Source: Podocnemis expansa
Taxonomy: Eukaryota > Chordata > Testudines > Podocnemididae
Length of the DNA: 64,000 nt
Assembly (NCBI GenBank): GCA_007922195.1
Contig: ML681963.1
Span: 132,935,764-132,999,763, forward strand
Direction: 5' to 3'
Part shown: piece after piece, positions 23,225 through 34,850 of the stretch
How the letters are laid out: every line of letters starts with the position of its first letter
Numbering within the stretch: the stretch's first letter is position 1
Program-made: the position numbers and the translations under genes
The notes under the pieces: generated by a model
Told to the model about the DNA's origin: nothing
Databases searched by the model: none
The model's input: the letters and a program-made list of their open reading frames with translations, nothing else

Positions 23225-23820
23225 TTTAGAACATGAACTAGAACCCATGTATTCCTTCTCTCTTAGCGCCCTAACCACTGTGGGAGTAATGGCAGAAATC
23301 TACTTGGATACTGCAGTGATCGAGGCAGTATAAAAACTTTTGTAGAACAGAATTTGCTAATTCTGTTCATGCCATAGGCCTTAAGGATTTCATAGTTCTA
23401 ATTCAGCTTAATAAACCTGGTGCAGCCTATGCACAGTTGAATGAAGCTTTCCATCTCTCTTTTGGGATCATTGGACTTGAGAAATGAGAAACATGGTGAG
23501 CCTTCCAACAATGTATGCTTGACTTCACATTCCTGACTGTCCCTAGCAAACATAACAAATGATGTAGGAAATGGGAATGGATCTTTCTGTTTTGGCTCTG
23601 CTATCTTAGTATCCTGCGTAAAATTTGATTTGCTCTGACAGCACCCCTGTAAGGGTAGCATAGTGCTTTATTTTCTCTTTAGTGGTAGAGAACTGAGACA
23701 GAGCAAGATTGTGACTTCCCCAAGGCCATTCAAGAAATTTGTGGTATATTAGGATTTGAAATGAGGGTCTCTGCAATGTAGACTAGTACCAGCTTTACAA
23801 GACCATCCCTCCTCATAGTT
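23225..23820 (-). mobile_element. Two tRNA-type SINE remnants, probably minus strand
   Basis: GAACCCATGTATTCC..CGCCCTAACCACTG at 23232-23281 matches the antisense tRNA-like head of amniote SINEs. A second fragment at about 23640-23820 shows the CTGAGACAGAGCAAG and GACTTCCCCAAGGCC phrase of the body, then a decayed head. Both are diverged; they may be parts of one split element. Confidence 0.4.
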
Positions 23821-23829
23821 GTTTTTTTA

Positions 23830-26800
23830 TGCGAGTTTTGTGTCTGATGCTTAAATGGAAGCCACCGTTCTCTAATACCATGTTTTCAGTCTTCACAAGC
23901 ATTAAACTCACTTTAAGCAATAGTTTCTTTTAAATTAAATTAAAAATACTTCATGAGTTTTGCTACAGAAGCAGCATCCTGAAGACTAAATGTTTTCTGC
24001 TCATGCTATGCTTTTGATTGGTGCATTTACTGCTTCTTATGAGACTGATATGGTACAGGGTAGAGGGGAATTTGACATCCAGATTATCTATACCTGCTGC
24101 CCAGATGGAACTAACAATGGTGTAATCTGGAGTGATAATCATCGTAACGCTTATCTAGTGTGCGGCACTCCATTCATTCATTCTCAATCTTTATTTTTTT
24201 TAAGGCACGCTGAGGTGTTTTTGTTTTTGTTTTTAAGTTGGTTTAGATCCTTGTAATGCCTCTGCCTAAAAACAGGTGGCAACACTTTGTTCCAGAAGAA
24301 GTATGGAAAAGATCCAATGAATCACCTTATTATAACACCCAGCAGTTGATTATTTTTCAATCATTCTATATTCCCACATGGCAGATTTTCTTCAGACATG
24401 TATTTGTTCCAAACACTCATTTTGGCATTGTATTGGATGGTAGCCATCTGAAATACTCAGTCAAAAAACTTGTTTAACCCCAAGTGAGCACTTTATTACA
24501 TACTGATATCTCAGGGCATATCATATTTTTAAGTAAGAACTTTCTGATGTTTTAATAAGAGTATATATAAACAACTGAAAAATACTAATTTAATGGTCAC
24601 CTAAAAAGCAAAAAAAGGCCTATTTTGTAGGCCTGATGTTTGTTTTTTTTTTAGTCTTTCTCTGATTGTTCTTAACATTAAAAATTCAGATCTTGGCTAT
24701 GCTCAAACACATTTCCTGGATGATAGAGGAGCTGTTAGGATTATAAAATCACAAGCGCCAGAGAAGTGATTAATTGAAGGGAGAAACAAATTTTATTGAC
24801 TGTCTTTAAAACTCTTTGAGACAGATTGTCAACTGGCATAAATCAGCATAGTTCCATAGTCTTTAGTTCAGATATATTGGTTTACCACAGATGAGCATCT
24901 GGCCCTTTAGGTTTTTGCTTACACCGCTTTAACTATGACTTCTGAGAGAGAATTTTTCTTTGTTAATTTCCATAGAACCTTCAAATGAGAGCTCAGAGAA
25001 CTTTGGATACCTACCAGAGTCATCTAAGTACGTAGTACTGATGGTCAAATTAAAAAAGGCTGGAGTTTCATGTTAGCTCAGACAAATTTCTAGAATATTA
25101 GATACTTAACTTTGAACTAGAAACTGCATGGGAAACTTCAGAAGAACAAGTTCTCTCAGAATTTGAAAAGGTTATGGAAATAGTGATTTTCCTGTTTGAA
25201 CCTGCCTCTGCAGTATCTGTCTAGGGTTGGGACACATGAATGTGAAACAGCAATAAAAACTAACTCAAATTTTTAAAATTTCCAGCAAGACTTAATTCAA
25301 GTTTTCAGTGAATTTTGGAAAACAATTGTTTGTTTTTATATTATTTTTTCCCCCAAACATTCAACTTGTTACTTTCTTAGGGTGATAGTCCCACAGCTTT
25401 TAATCAAAGGTAATCCATGTGGACTTCAGTAGTCCTATGTTTTTGGTGGGCTGCTAACAAGAATAAGAACAAAGTAGGCTCATGGTGTATATACTTCATT
25501 TAGATATTCCACTTATTTGCCCCTTTCCCTTCTTCTTCCTTAATACTAACTGCTTTCAGAGATCGTAAATCACTGATTTACTTGATCTCTCTATGTCAAC
25601 CGCACTGAGATATCATCCCTCTGTTCCTTGTGCCCCTTCCCAAAATATCCTACATATCCGTGAAGCCCTGTTCCCTCCTCTCCAGTCCCAAATTCCCAAG
25701 AATGCCCCAAGGTGGTTTTTTTTTTTAAGTGTAAAGATATAAACAGTTTTGGGCATGTATTGAACTCCATCATCCATTCAGCAAAGCACTTATGTACGTA
25801 AGTGTTTAAATGCAAGCACATGCTTAAGTGCTTTTCTGAATCAGGGGCTAATGTACATATAGGCACCCACACCTATTTCAGCTATTTACCCTGTGTGTGG
25901 GTCTCTTTTTAAAACAAATTTCTGTAGTGCCCCTTATAAGTTGACTGTTTTAAGTCTCTAACCTTTTCATTCATGTCTGAAAACTGGATTCCGTATCTCA
26001 AAAGTACCTATGTATTTTTGGTATCTGCATTTTACAGGCTAGTTAGCTAGCTGTTGTCTGGCTAATTAGAAGGCAGAACCCCAGCCAGAGTCAATATAAT
26101 CTTCCTTGGATAAAATCAGGAATTATTATTTCATGATTTTTTAAAAATTCTGTATGAATACTTAAAAAAAAATTCTGGAAAAGACACAAATGTAAAGGAA
26201 AATAGACTAGAACAGGAAATTTCAAGGCAGTATAATTAATATTTTGAATATTGTATTTTATAGCTTAAACATTTCATAAACAGCATTCTTTTTGATATAG
26301 TTTAAGTTATAAGTTTATTTATTGTTTTTGTTTGTATGTTCTGTTATGGTTTTTGTCTTAAATACTATTCAGGAATAAAATGCTTGACAGAGAACTGAAA
26401 ATATTGCTGCAAGAGTCTATTTTGGAATAAATCGTAGAAGTAGTGTTTTTATAGGAAAAAGAGGATGCTATACTAGTTCTACAACAGCTCTGATTTTGAT
26501 AAGAATTCAGTTCAATTATAGAATGGTTGGAGTGACTAATGAACCTAGTTCAATGACCTTTTATCCTTGTTTCATTTCGTTTCATGTTGATTCATCTTGT
26601 AATGTTAACAATTCAACTAAGAATTCTATAGCCACAGCTTTACAGTGAATAAAATTTTTCTCATTTCCAAGATTTAAAATCCATCTGCAACAAAAATATT
26701 GAAATCAGATTATGATCTTTTCACCAAAAAAAAAAAAAAGAAAGAAACAACTCCACATATACCATCTTGGAATTGCACTGTGTGATGTATCATATTGAGT

Positions 26801-27510
26801 GGAGTCAGGGAAAAATTCTATAAAGTAAAAACTGTCAAGAGGTCCTCTATTTGCTGATATTCACAAGCAAGTGGAACAATGTGACCATTTTTCATTTTCA
26901 TCCCTGGGTCAAATGCCCCTGTCGGTAACTTCATTCAGGATTTTAAAGTGTGGGTCAGCATCTTGGCCTGTGGGCAGTAAGTAATTAGATTTCACTTGTA
27001 CTGACTTCAGTTTTAGTTGTATCAAGTTGTTGGACAGTAGGGTTTTTCCTAATCTTGTCTTTATTTATTTATTTCCCTGTAATTTTAAGGCAAATAGTGT
27101 GACATAAGATGCTATAGAAGCTTTAAGAAGTTGCAGGAGGTAAGCTGTAAGAAACTGTATTGTACAATAGAAATCACAAGAACTGCTGACTTTTAATTTG
27201 AAAGAAGTTGAAAGCAATGATTATACTTGATCTTTTAGCACCTTTTTTTTTTTATAATTGGTCCTTTTGCATTAATTCAGTTTGTCTCATCAGTTTTCGT
27301 TTTTGTTCATCAGTTGTTATTTCTGGCAAATTGGTTGTTTAACTTTTTGTTTAGATCAAACACCAACTTTTAGATTGCTGATAAATGTTTACCTTCAAGT
27401 GCTCCGGTCAGTGAATCTAGCACATTTCATGGACATGTTGCAGTAATCAATTTAATATTGGTATGGCCCATAGCATTTGATATATTTGATTTGTTCTCAT
27501 CAGAACGTAA
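23830..27510. other. Non-coding DNA, no gene recognised
   Basis: AT-rich sequence with A and T homopolymer runs (for example near 26727 and 27242). The small frames at 23990-24477 and 25591-25872 show no domain and no splice context. Confidence 0.4.
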
Positions 27511-27521
27511 ATTCAGAAATG

Positions 27522-28759
27522 TTCCAGAGGGGTAGCCATGTTAGGCTGGATAGAGCAAAACCAATGAGTCCTGTGGTGCCTTAAAGACTAACAAATTTCT
27601 TTGGGCATAATCTTTCATGGATTGCACCTGACAAACCTGGCGTAGCCAGTCCTTGATTTCTGACTAGGCCCCTAAAAGTGGAGGGTGGGCCTGGCCAAGG
27701 GCAGCTTCCAGTCACATGATGAGAAGCTGCCGACTGCAAGGGAGGAGGAGAAGCATCATGCTCAGCAGGGCAGGATTAACTGGCTCTGGTGTCCCAGGAT
27801 GTCTCCCACCATGCACCCCCCACCTGGGACCCCATTCCCCTTTTGCAGGGGCTAGGCCTGCACTCCCCCATTGCTGGGGTGTACTCTGGGGCCAGAGGGC
27901 TCTTGCTCCCTGACCCCACTCCAGCCAGTCTGCAGGGAGGATGGTTGGCTGGTGTGTCGTGGCCCCCAATGCAGCTCCCCATGGTGACAGGCCCTGGAAA
28001 GCCACACTGGGTTGAAGTGGCGGCTACAGTTGCACCAGCTGTCCCCGCCCCTTGGGTGGAGCTAGCAGGTGCTGGCCAGCCTCACCCCTGGGGGCAGATT
28101 AGCTGGTCCGGGGGCAGGGTCGGAGTGCAGAGCCCAGCCAGTGGCTCCAGGGTCTGGTCCCCACCCTCTCCACAGCACTGGCAGGGCAGGAGTATTCTCA
28201 GCACTCCTGCCCTGCTTGTCCTGAGTAGGGTGGGGGGCACCAGACTATTGATGTGTGTGAGGGGCTGGAGCCCAGGCCCCCCTTTCAGCTGTGCCCCAAG
28301 GCTTAAGCCCCTAAAGCCCCTGTGATAACTCAGCCCTTGTGCCTGGCAGTGGCACAAACTTTGTTGCCACAACTGCAGGGTTCGCCAGCAGCTGCTATCC
28401 AAAGCTGCAAGCAGGGCAGAGGAACCAGCACTGGCACTTCAACTTCGTTCGCAGATGCTGCTGCGGGGCCCAGCGGATGAGGCCATGAGTGGAGCAGAGT
28501 TATCAGTGCCAGTGCCTCTGCCTTGCAAGTAGATGTGCCCATTGAGCCCCACAACAGAGCAGAGCAGAGGTGTTGACGCCACCGCCAGTGCCCCTGCCTT
28601 GCTCACAGCAGTGGCCACTGGCAGCTGGGTGGCACCATAGCCATAGCAGAGAAGTTTACATCAGTGCCAGGCACTAAGCGTGGGTATCATGGCAAAGTGG
28701 GTGGGCCCAAGTCCACTTGTGGCTATGCCCCTGTGCCCCAGGACTCTCATTATTTTTGT
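27522..28759. mobile_element. Penelope-like palindromic end split by a GC-rich element
   Basis: The left half (27522-27634) has CAGAGGGGTAGCCATGTTAG, TGAGTCCTGTGGTGCC and TTAAAGACTAACAAATTTCT. The short right half (about 28734-28759) has GTGCCCCAGGACTCTC. Flanks TTCAGAAATG (27512-27521) and TTCAGAATG (28760-28768) look like a target duplication with a 1-base change. The centre has been replaced by the hAT-like element at 27635-28733. Confidence 0.6.
27635..28733. mobile_element. GC-rich hAT-like non-autonomous element
   Basis: The right end TGTGGCTATGCCCCTG is the inverse of a CAGGGGCATAGCCACA terminus, a hAT-style CAG start. The left end CCTGGCGTAGCCAG (27636-27649) is a worn version. About 1.1 kb of GC-rich interior has no transposase. 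The long open frames on both strands (27712-28554) are compositional. An 8-bp target duplication is not convincing. Confidence 0.5.
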
Positions 28760-28768
28760 TTCAGAATG

Positions 28769-30985
28769 TGGAGCTCTATATGAAAGGCTTTTATGTCCTT
28801 AATTTGTTCGATAAACTTTCAAGCATAGCCATAGCATCTTTTTCAGAGTTATCTCTGAAGTTCCTAACTTTCAGACTTTGATCTTCATGGTTGAATGAGT
28901 GATGTGGAATTTTAAAAGTTTGGCAGGTCTCTCCTCAGCGTTAGTTCATTTTGTTTTTTGGCACAGATGTTTGTCATAACACTTGTATCCCTTGTGTACA
29001 CATTCTTTGTGATATTACATGCTTTTCCATCATATATAAACTTTCATGCCAAGGGTGTCTTTGAATCTTTTTTCTGTTCATCATCGTCCTCTGGCTTTGG
29101 CTCAAAATGTGTCTTTTAGAGCTCATGGCTTCAAATTTTCCTCAGTAGTTTCATGACCTTTTTGAAATATCCATGCATCTATGATGATCTGCAGTTGTTT
29201 TCTTTTTCATTTGCCTCATGTTTGCTTTTCAGTAGCATCTTTTAGGAAGGCTCTTGATCAGGTATCTAGATATCACCCACTCACATTGTTTGAGTATGTG
29301 TGCTATTTTCAGAGCCTAGTTTTGCAATCAGATCATTAACCTCTTTGTATGGGGTTATGCCATGTGTGGGATTTCTCATTATTGTTTGTGTGTCTAACAC
29401 TGTAGATGACGCACTACCTGACATGGATGCTTTTAATTTCTTTCAGCCTGTTGAATGTTTCTGTTATAGTTAGAGCACTATAGATTTCATATCACAGTTG
29501 TTCTGTGAGGCCTTTGGTAACACAAAGGCATATGGAGAACATTTTGGGATACATTTAGTTATAGAGTGACAAAGGAGATTTTTTCCATTTTTTTTAAAGT
29601 TGTATTTGTGTTGATCTCTTCAATTCTTTAATTTAACTCAAATCTCAATCCAGTCTTCCCTGTACAATTATTATTGTTGTATTTAAACTTTCCTGATGTT
29701 GGTGTAGAATCAGGATTTAAATACGTTTCTTTACTTCTTTTTGTATTTTTACAGTCTTTCAGTGAATCATGTTTGTTCCCAGTGCCATCATAAACAAAAT
29801 ATATGTGAGGTGACCTCTCATGTTAAATATGAATTACAGTGAAAGAAAAAACCCTGTTAGGTATCAGAGAATTAAATGTAGAGACAGTTGTGTGTACTTA
29901 ATTTTGGTACTGTGTGACTTCTCTGTCCTGTCACCTTCACTGCTCCAAAATCCCTATTAAATGTAATGATGCTCAATCTCTATAGCACAACAGCCATACA
30001 TGTCTTTTTGGGGCCATGAACATAGCTTTTCTATGGTCTTCATGTATTTTCTAGTCTCAGAGTTAAGAGAGTGCTGAGTAATATATAAATATTGATGGCA
30101 ATACTCCATTGGTACCTAATGTGTTAGGTGTGGAGAGAGGATGTGCTTACATCTCTGACACTATGAAGAGAGGGGTGGAAAAGAAGATTAAAGAATAGTT
30201 TATCCCTTCTTGCTACTTTTTGCATTGTGATAATTTGATGTTGTCTTGTGGCACTTTTTTGTTATGATGCTGTGTTAATATGCTGAATCAAATTGTTGCA
30301 TTTTGAACTTTTGTATCTATAGAACTTCAGTCAATGATGGACCTTAGTTGAAGTTTGGCAAAGCTGAGCAACATTTGGCTGAAAATCTTCCAGGTTCAAG
30401 TTAACAGCATAGGGATCTTGACACTAAACTTTGATTCTGTTCCTTTGTCTCCCAGTGCATCTAACCTTGGGCAAATCACTTACCAACTGTCTTTCTAGTA
30501 TGTACATAATGTCTGTGATGTGCTCTGGGATCCAACTACTACTGAAATGCAAACTATTAATAGTCAACTGGGAAGAAACTGTATGCCGTAGTTCTTATAA
30601 TAATGCTTTAAATACAATAAAATCATATTTAAGTTATTGCCTTTGTCAAGCTTAGTTACATTGTGCCTATCATCACAGGCTTAATGCAACTGAAATAATG
30701 TTTGAATGACTGGGATGATGATCAGGAATGGGATCTTGCCCCCCTGTGAATCACCTGTAGTATTGCCATTTGTTTCAGTGGATCCAGGATTTCACTCTAG
30801 TTTTTAGGACCATTGCCTTATTTGAGCAGTTGACACCATTCTGAAGATGGTTGCATGCACAGAGTTAATCAGTTGTGTAGAGAAACAGTGCCCAGAGAGG
30901 ACATGGCAGAGTGGGAAGTTTCTTTGTAGTGTACATTTTAAAGGTATGTGCTCCCTAGACAGACTCTGTAAACATATACAGAGAC
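28769..30985. other. Non-coding DNA, no gene recognised
   Basis: The stretch 28770-29560 has a texture that could be an old decayed coding sequence on the minus strand, with many near-frames broken by stops. No domain could be identified, so nothing is called. Confidence 0.3.
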
Positions 30986-30998
30986 TGAATGCAAGAAG

Positions 30999-31650
30999 AA
31001 GAAACAAGGAGTCCTCCGGCACTTAAAGACTAACAACTTTAGTTGGTCTTGATGGCTTTGTCTACACTAGCAAATTAGTTCAAATTCAGGAGCGTAAATT
31101 CAGGAGCTTTAATTCAAATGAATTTGAACCCTGTCTACACTAGGTTTTGCCTAGTTTGAACTAAAAATTTTTTTAGTTCAAACTAAGCAAAGCTCAGTTC
31201 GAACTAGTTAGTTTGGCTGGTTAGTTTGAACTAATTTGCATGTTTAGTTCAAACTAGCCCAATGTAGACCTGCTAGTTCAAACTAAGTAAGTTCAAACTA
31301 ATGGTTAGTTCAAGCTAAGCGCTTTTTTAGTTCAAACTAAAAGCGCAGCTAGTTCAAACTAAAAGTTAGTTTGAACTAAAAAATGTGCTTAGTTCAAAGT
31401 AACTTTTGAAGTACTTAGTTTGCACTAACCAAGTCCAAACTAAGTCCTAGTGTACACTTGGGCAAAATTTGGTGGCAAATTTGCACTAACCAAGTCCATC
31501 CAAACTAAGCCCTAGTCTACACTTGGGCAAAATTCAAAGTTGCTGCCATCAGTATAGACATACCCTTAGATTTTTAGGTGTAGACATAGCCTAAGTGCCA
31601 TAGGACTCCTTGTTGTATTTTACTGAACCAAACTAACAGGGCTACCCCTT
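30999..31650. mobile_element. Penelope-like solo end with perfect 13-bp target duplication, split by Harbinger element
   Basis: TGAATGCAAGAAG occurs exactly at 30986-30998 and 31651-31663. Inside are AACAAGGAGTCCTCCGGCAC with TTAAAGACTAACAAC (left), and AAGTGCCATAGGACTCCTTG with ACTAACAGGGCTACCCCTT (right). These are the two arms of the palindromic repeat, only about 114 bp in total once the Harbinger element at 31054-31591 is removed. Confidence 0.8.
31054..31591. mobile_element. PIF/Harbinger-type MITE
   Basis: The left end GGCTTTGTCTACACTAGCAA and the right end GGTGTAGACATAGCC are inverted repeats. The interior is a dense alternation of TTAGTTCAAACTAA-like palindromes. A segment GCACTAACCAAGTCC..CTTGGGCAAAATT is duplicated in tandem at about 31421-31533. 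There is no coding capacity. It lies inside the Penelope end. Confidence 0.7.
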
Positions 31651-31756
31651 TGAATGCAAGAAGGAATCCCAGTACCAAAACCAGGGCAAAAGAGCCAGTT
31701 CACTTGGTTGAGGATCATTTCTTCAAGAGAACAGATAAGTTACCAGCTGCCTCCAG

Positions 31757-31870
31757 AGGGGCAATGTGGTCTAATCAGTGAATCATGGGACTGGGAGTCA
31801 AGAACTTTACAACTGAGAGACTGCTGAATAGCTATGCACATTGTAATTTCTAAGACACATTTTGTTCCAT
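31757..31870 (+). mobile_element. tRNA-derived SINE head fragment
   Basis: GGCAATGTGGTCTAATCAGT followed by ATCATGGGACTGGGAGTCAA matches the A-box and B-box region of amniote tRNA-derived SINEs (CORE/MIR-like). The 3' part is not recognisable. Confidence 0.6.
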
Positions 31871-33835
31871 TCTGAGTCTTAAAATAACTATCTCCATCAA
31901 AGATATCTTAATATGATTCATCCTGCTTGTCATTTCATCTATTTATTTACTTATTACAAATACTTGCACTGTATTCTGTTAAAAAGAATATTTGTCACTT
32001 TCAGTGTGCATTTTTCCCCTTAGGGAATGGCTTTCTGACACAATTGCCTGATCTCCCTTAATTTGGTTCACTGCTGCCTGGGGATAGTGAGGAGGATCTC
32101 ATAATCAGTTGTTGAGTTACCTGTAATGAGCAAGTTAAGAAAGAGATGAGAGAACAATGCCAAAACCTTGTAAATGGGTTTCTTGCTATTTTCTTTTCAT
32201 AATCAGGCTAGTAGCTTTAAGAAATGTGTTGGTTTGATCCCACTTCTAGTCTCATTAAATTCTCTGGTATCTGTTGGCTGTTGGCTTTTCCAGCTCATGT
32301 TAGCCCTTCAGGAATTGGCATGATGAACCAGATAACAGACAGGAGTTTATTGTTAATAAAAATGTGCTGATCCCAATATAATTTAATTGTATTTGTGTCT
32401 TGCAATATTTAGGTTACGCTATGATGAACATACATGTAGACTTAAATAAGACAGTATATGCATATGATTGTAGAGACCTGGCCTTTAAACAAATTTTGGT
32501 GCTGTTGCATTTGCATTCATTGTGTGTGTGTTAGTTATTAGTCTTCTATTTCTTTTCTTCAGCAACTGTTTTCCCTTAAAATGTGTGTGGGTACAAAGGA
32601 AAATTTATGTATTCATCATTGATATTAATGGAAGTTTTTCCTTTAACTTGATGGGGAGTTAGATCAGATGCAAAATGAATACATGATGGATAGGAACAAA
32701 ACTGGTGTAAACAAAAGTGTGTAATTATATGGAAATGGCTTTTGTGTAAGAGGCTGGAAAATATTGTAAAGCAACATGTGATTCCATGGCTAGTTAGATA
32801 CTTCGAAGCCCCATACTGAGAGGTGCTGAGCACTCATAGGTCCCAGTATAGTTTGGAAAAATATCACAACTTTTATTAATACCTTTGATCATGACATTTT
32901 TTTGTTTAGGGACCTAACTTAGGCATCTAGTTCTTGAAAACTTTGGCAAAAGTGCTTAGATCTGCAATTTTAAAGTAAAAATATCCAACTTTTTTCTCCA
33001 GTCATGATCAACAATTTTATCATCAGGGAATGGAGCATTTCCCTCTGTGAACTAAGGTTGCTGAAATGGGAAGCAAGTGCTTCCTTTAGATGCTGGGTTT
33101 GTTTTGTTTTGATGGGGATTTCTCAAGCACCTCCTCCCCACCTCCCAGTGCTAAATGTGATCTCCCATCCTCTTTTTAAAAAAATTCTTCACAACTCTGT
33201 CAGTGGCACTGAAACTTGAGCACTGAGTGTGTTTGTTACTGTACTCTGACAACTAACCAGATAGCCGTACTGTTGGCTTTGGAGAAGAAAGGGTCTAACA
33301 TCATGTCACTCTCTATTAAGGCAGTAGCAATAAACGGGGGGAGGGGACCCTTTTCAATCTATCACTGTCAAGTGCATGAATCAGTCCCCAGCCATTTCCC
33401 TCTCTGCCGACAAGTCACAGACTGAGTGGCCATCATGGTTTCAGTATAGATAGGAGTCTGGTCTTGTTAATTTTTCATAGGGTACATTTTCCTGTTTATC
33501 TTGTCACATGCGAAAACAAGAGTCTCTCACTGAGCTGCTGCATGACTCTGCTGTAACCTATGGAACCAACGTGAAAGAGGTTTTTTTTTTTTTTTAATCG
33601 GTTTGGTCAAAGCACGTATTTGGCTTAGCATTGTATAAGTAGCATTTATTTTAAGCTGCGGTCTCAATCTCCAAATACAAGAACTTAAGCAGGATGTTTG
33701 AATATAGCATTTGACAATTTAAATTGACATTTAGGTATGTAAATGAGCTTTTATTCACTTACTTATCCTAGAAACCAACAATCTGTATCTGGCTAGCTCA
33801 TTTAAGTGGATGCCCAAATTACAAAAGCTGTGCTT
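31871..33835. other. Non-coding DNA, no gene recognised
   Basis: AT-rich DNA with short frames only. No exon with both splice sites and a recognisable peptide was found. Confidence 0.4.
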
Positions 33836-34152
33836 CATAGGCCTGATTCATCACTATGCTTTGTCCCCATCACACTGATTAGGATGGCACAGAGCAGCAC
33901 AGGCACAAGCAACCTGGAGAACATCACCATTGCTGAAGGCTTTTATGCCAGCAGAATGCCATATCAGTAGAATCCCAAACTTAGTGGGCCTTCCAGGGTA
34001 GGTATGACTGGAGGCAGCATGTCTGGGGAATTTTTATAGTCCTGAGGATTTTCTTTTCTTGAAATTCTCCATATGGGAAAGAAGAGAAGGCATAAGCTGC
34101 TTCCACTCTGTCCCTGTGCTGGTGTCAATGCAATGATGAATCAGGCTCTATG
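33836..34152. mobile_element. Non-autonomous DNA transposon candidate with 13-19 bp inverted ends
   Basis: CATAGGCCTGATTCATCAC at 33836-33854 pairs with TGATGAATCAGGCTCTATG at about 34134-34152. The 317-bp interval has no open frame of note. The superfamily is unknown and no clear target duplication is seen. Confidence 0.5.
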
Positions 34153-34651
34153 TCTCCATGAGGTCAAATGCTGAATTCATAACACTTACTATGATCCCAT
34201 GGAATGACTGACAAGTTTATAATCATCCCTCTCAGTCTGTATTATTTTTGTGTATTTCCACAATGTGTTTAAATGTTGCTCTCAGTCTACAGATGATGAC
34301 CTCGGATGTCTATATAGACCCAGAGCAGTATATGAGGCCTTAGGTCTTGACAGTTTCTTTTAAATTAGCATAAGTAAGCAATGTCACTGCAATATTTTAC
34401 TTTTTCTATTTTGATGTAACACACCTGTATTTAAAGACAAAAGACCCCCATACTTGTGTCTACATTCACTTATACTGTATATTGCATGTTTTAAATTTAA
34501 CTGTGTCATGGGATGCACATCTTTGTCCCCCTGGACTATGATATATGTGAGTTTTCTGTTCACATATGCACTGTGGCTGTATGATTTTATGCCAGTTAGG
34601 CTACGCAAGGTACCTTTGAGTGTTCATAACACTCTTTCTATTAAAAAAAAA

Positions 34652-34850
34652 ATGTCAGGGTGATTAACCACTGGAATAAGTTGCCTAGGGAGGCTGTGGA
34701 ATCTCCATCATTGGAAGTTTTTAAGAGCAGGATAGAGAAGCACCTGTCAGGGATGGTTTAAGAGGGTACTTGGACCTGCCATGGGTACAGGGGACTGGAC
34801 TCGATAACTTCTCATAGTCCCTTCCAGTTTTTATGATTCTGTATTCTACA
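34652..34850 (+). mobile_element. CR1 LINE 3'-end fragment
   Basis: The sequence TTAACCACTGGAATAAGTTG, GCCTAGGGAGGCTGTGGAAT and GGACTGGACTCGATAACTTC, then TATGATTCTGTATTCT, is the classical end of a CR1 element on the + strand. Only about 200 bp remain. Confidence 0.85.

Noticed and set aside
23990..24477. Two adjacent open frames on the + strand as a gene
   Set aside because: No domain, no splice signals placed sensibly, and ordinary AT-rich composition.
27789..28325. 178-residue frame and overlapping frames on both strands
   Set aside because: High GC gives long frames in several phases; the sequence lies inside a transposon and shows no domain.
31054..31591. Regularly repeated TAGTTCAAACT motifs as a CRISPR-like array
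   Set aside because: The context is vertebrate, the motifs occur in both orientations at irregular spacing, and the block has transposon ends.
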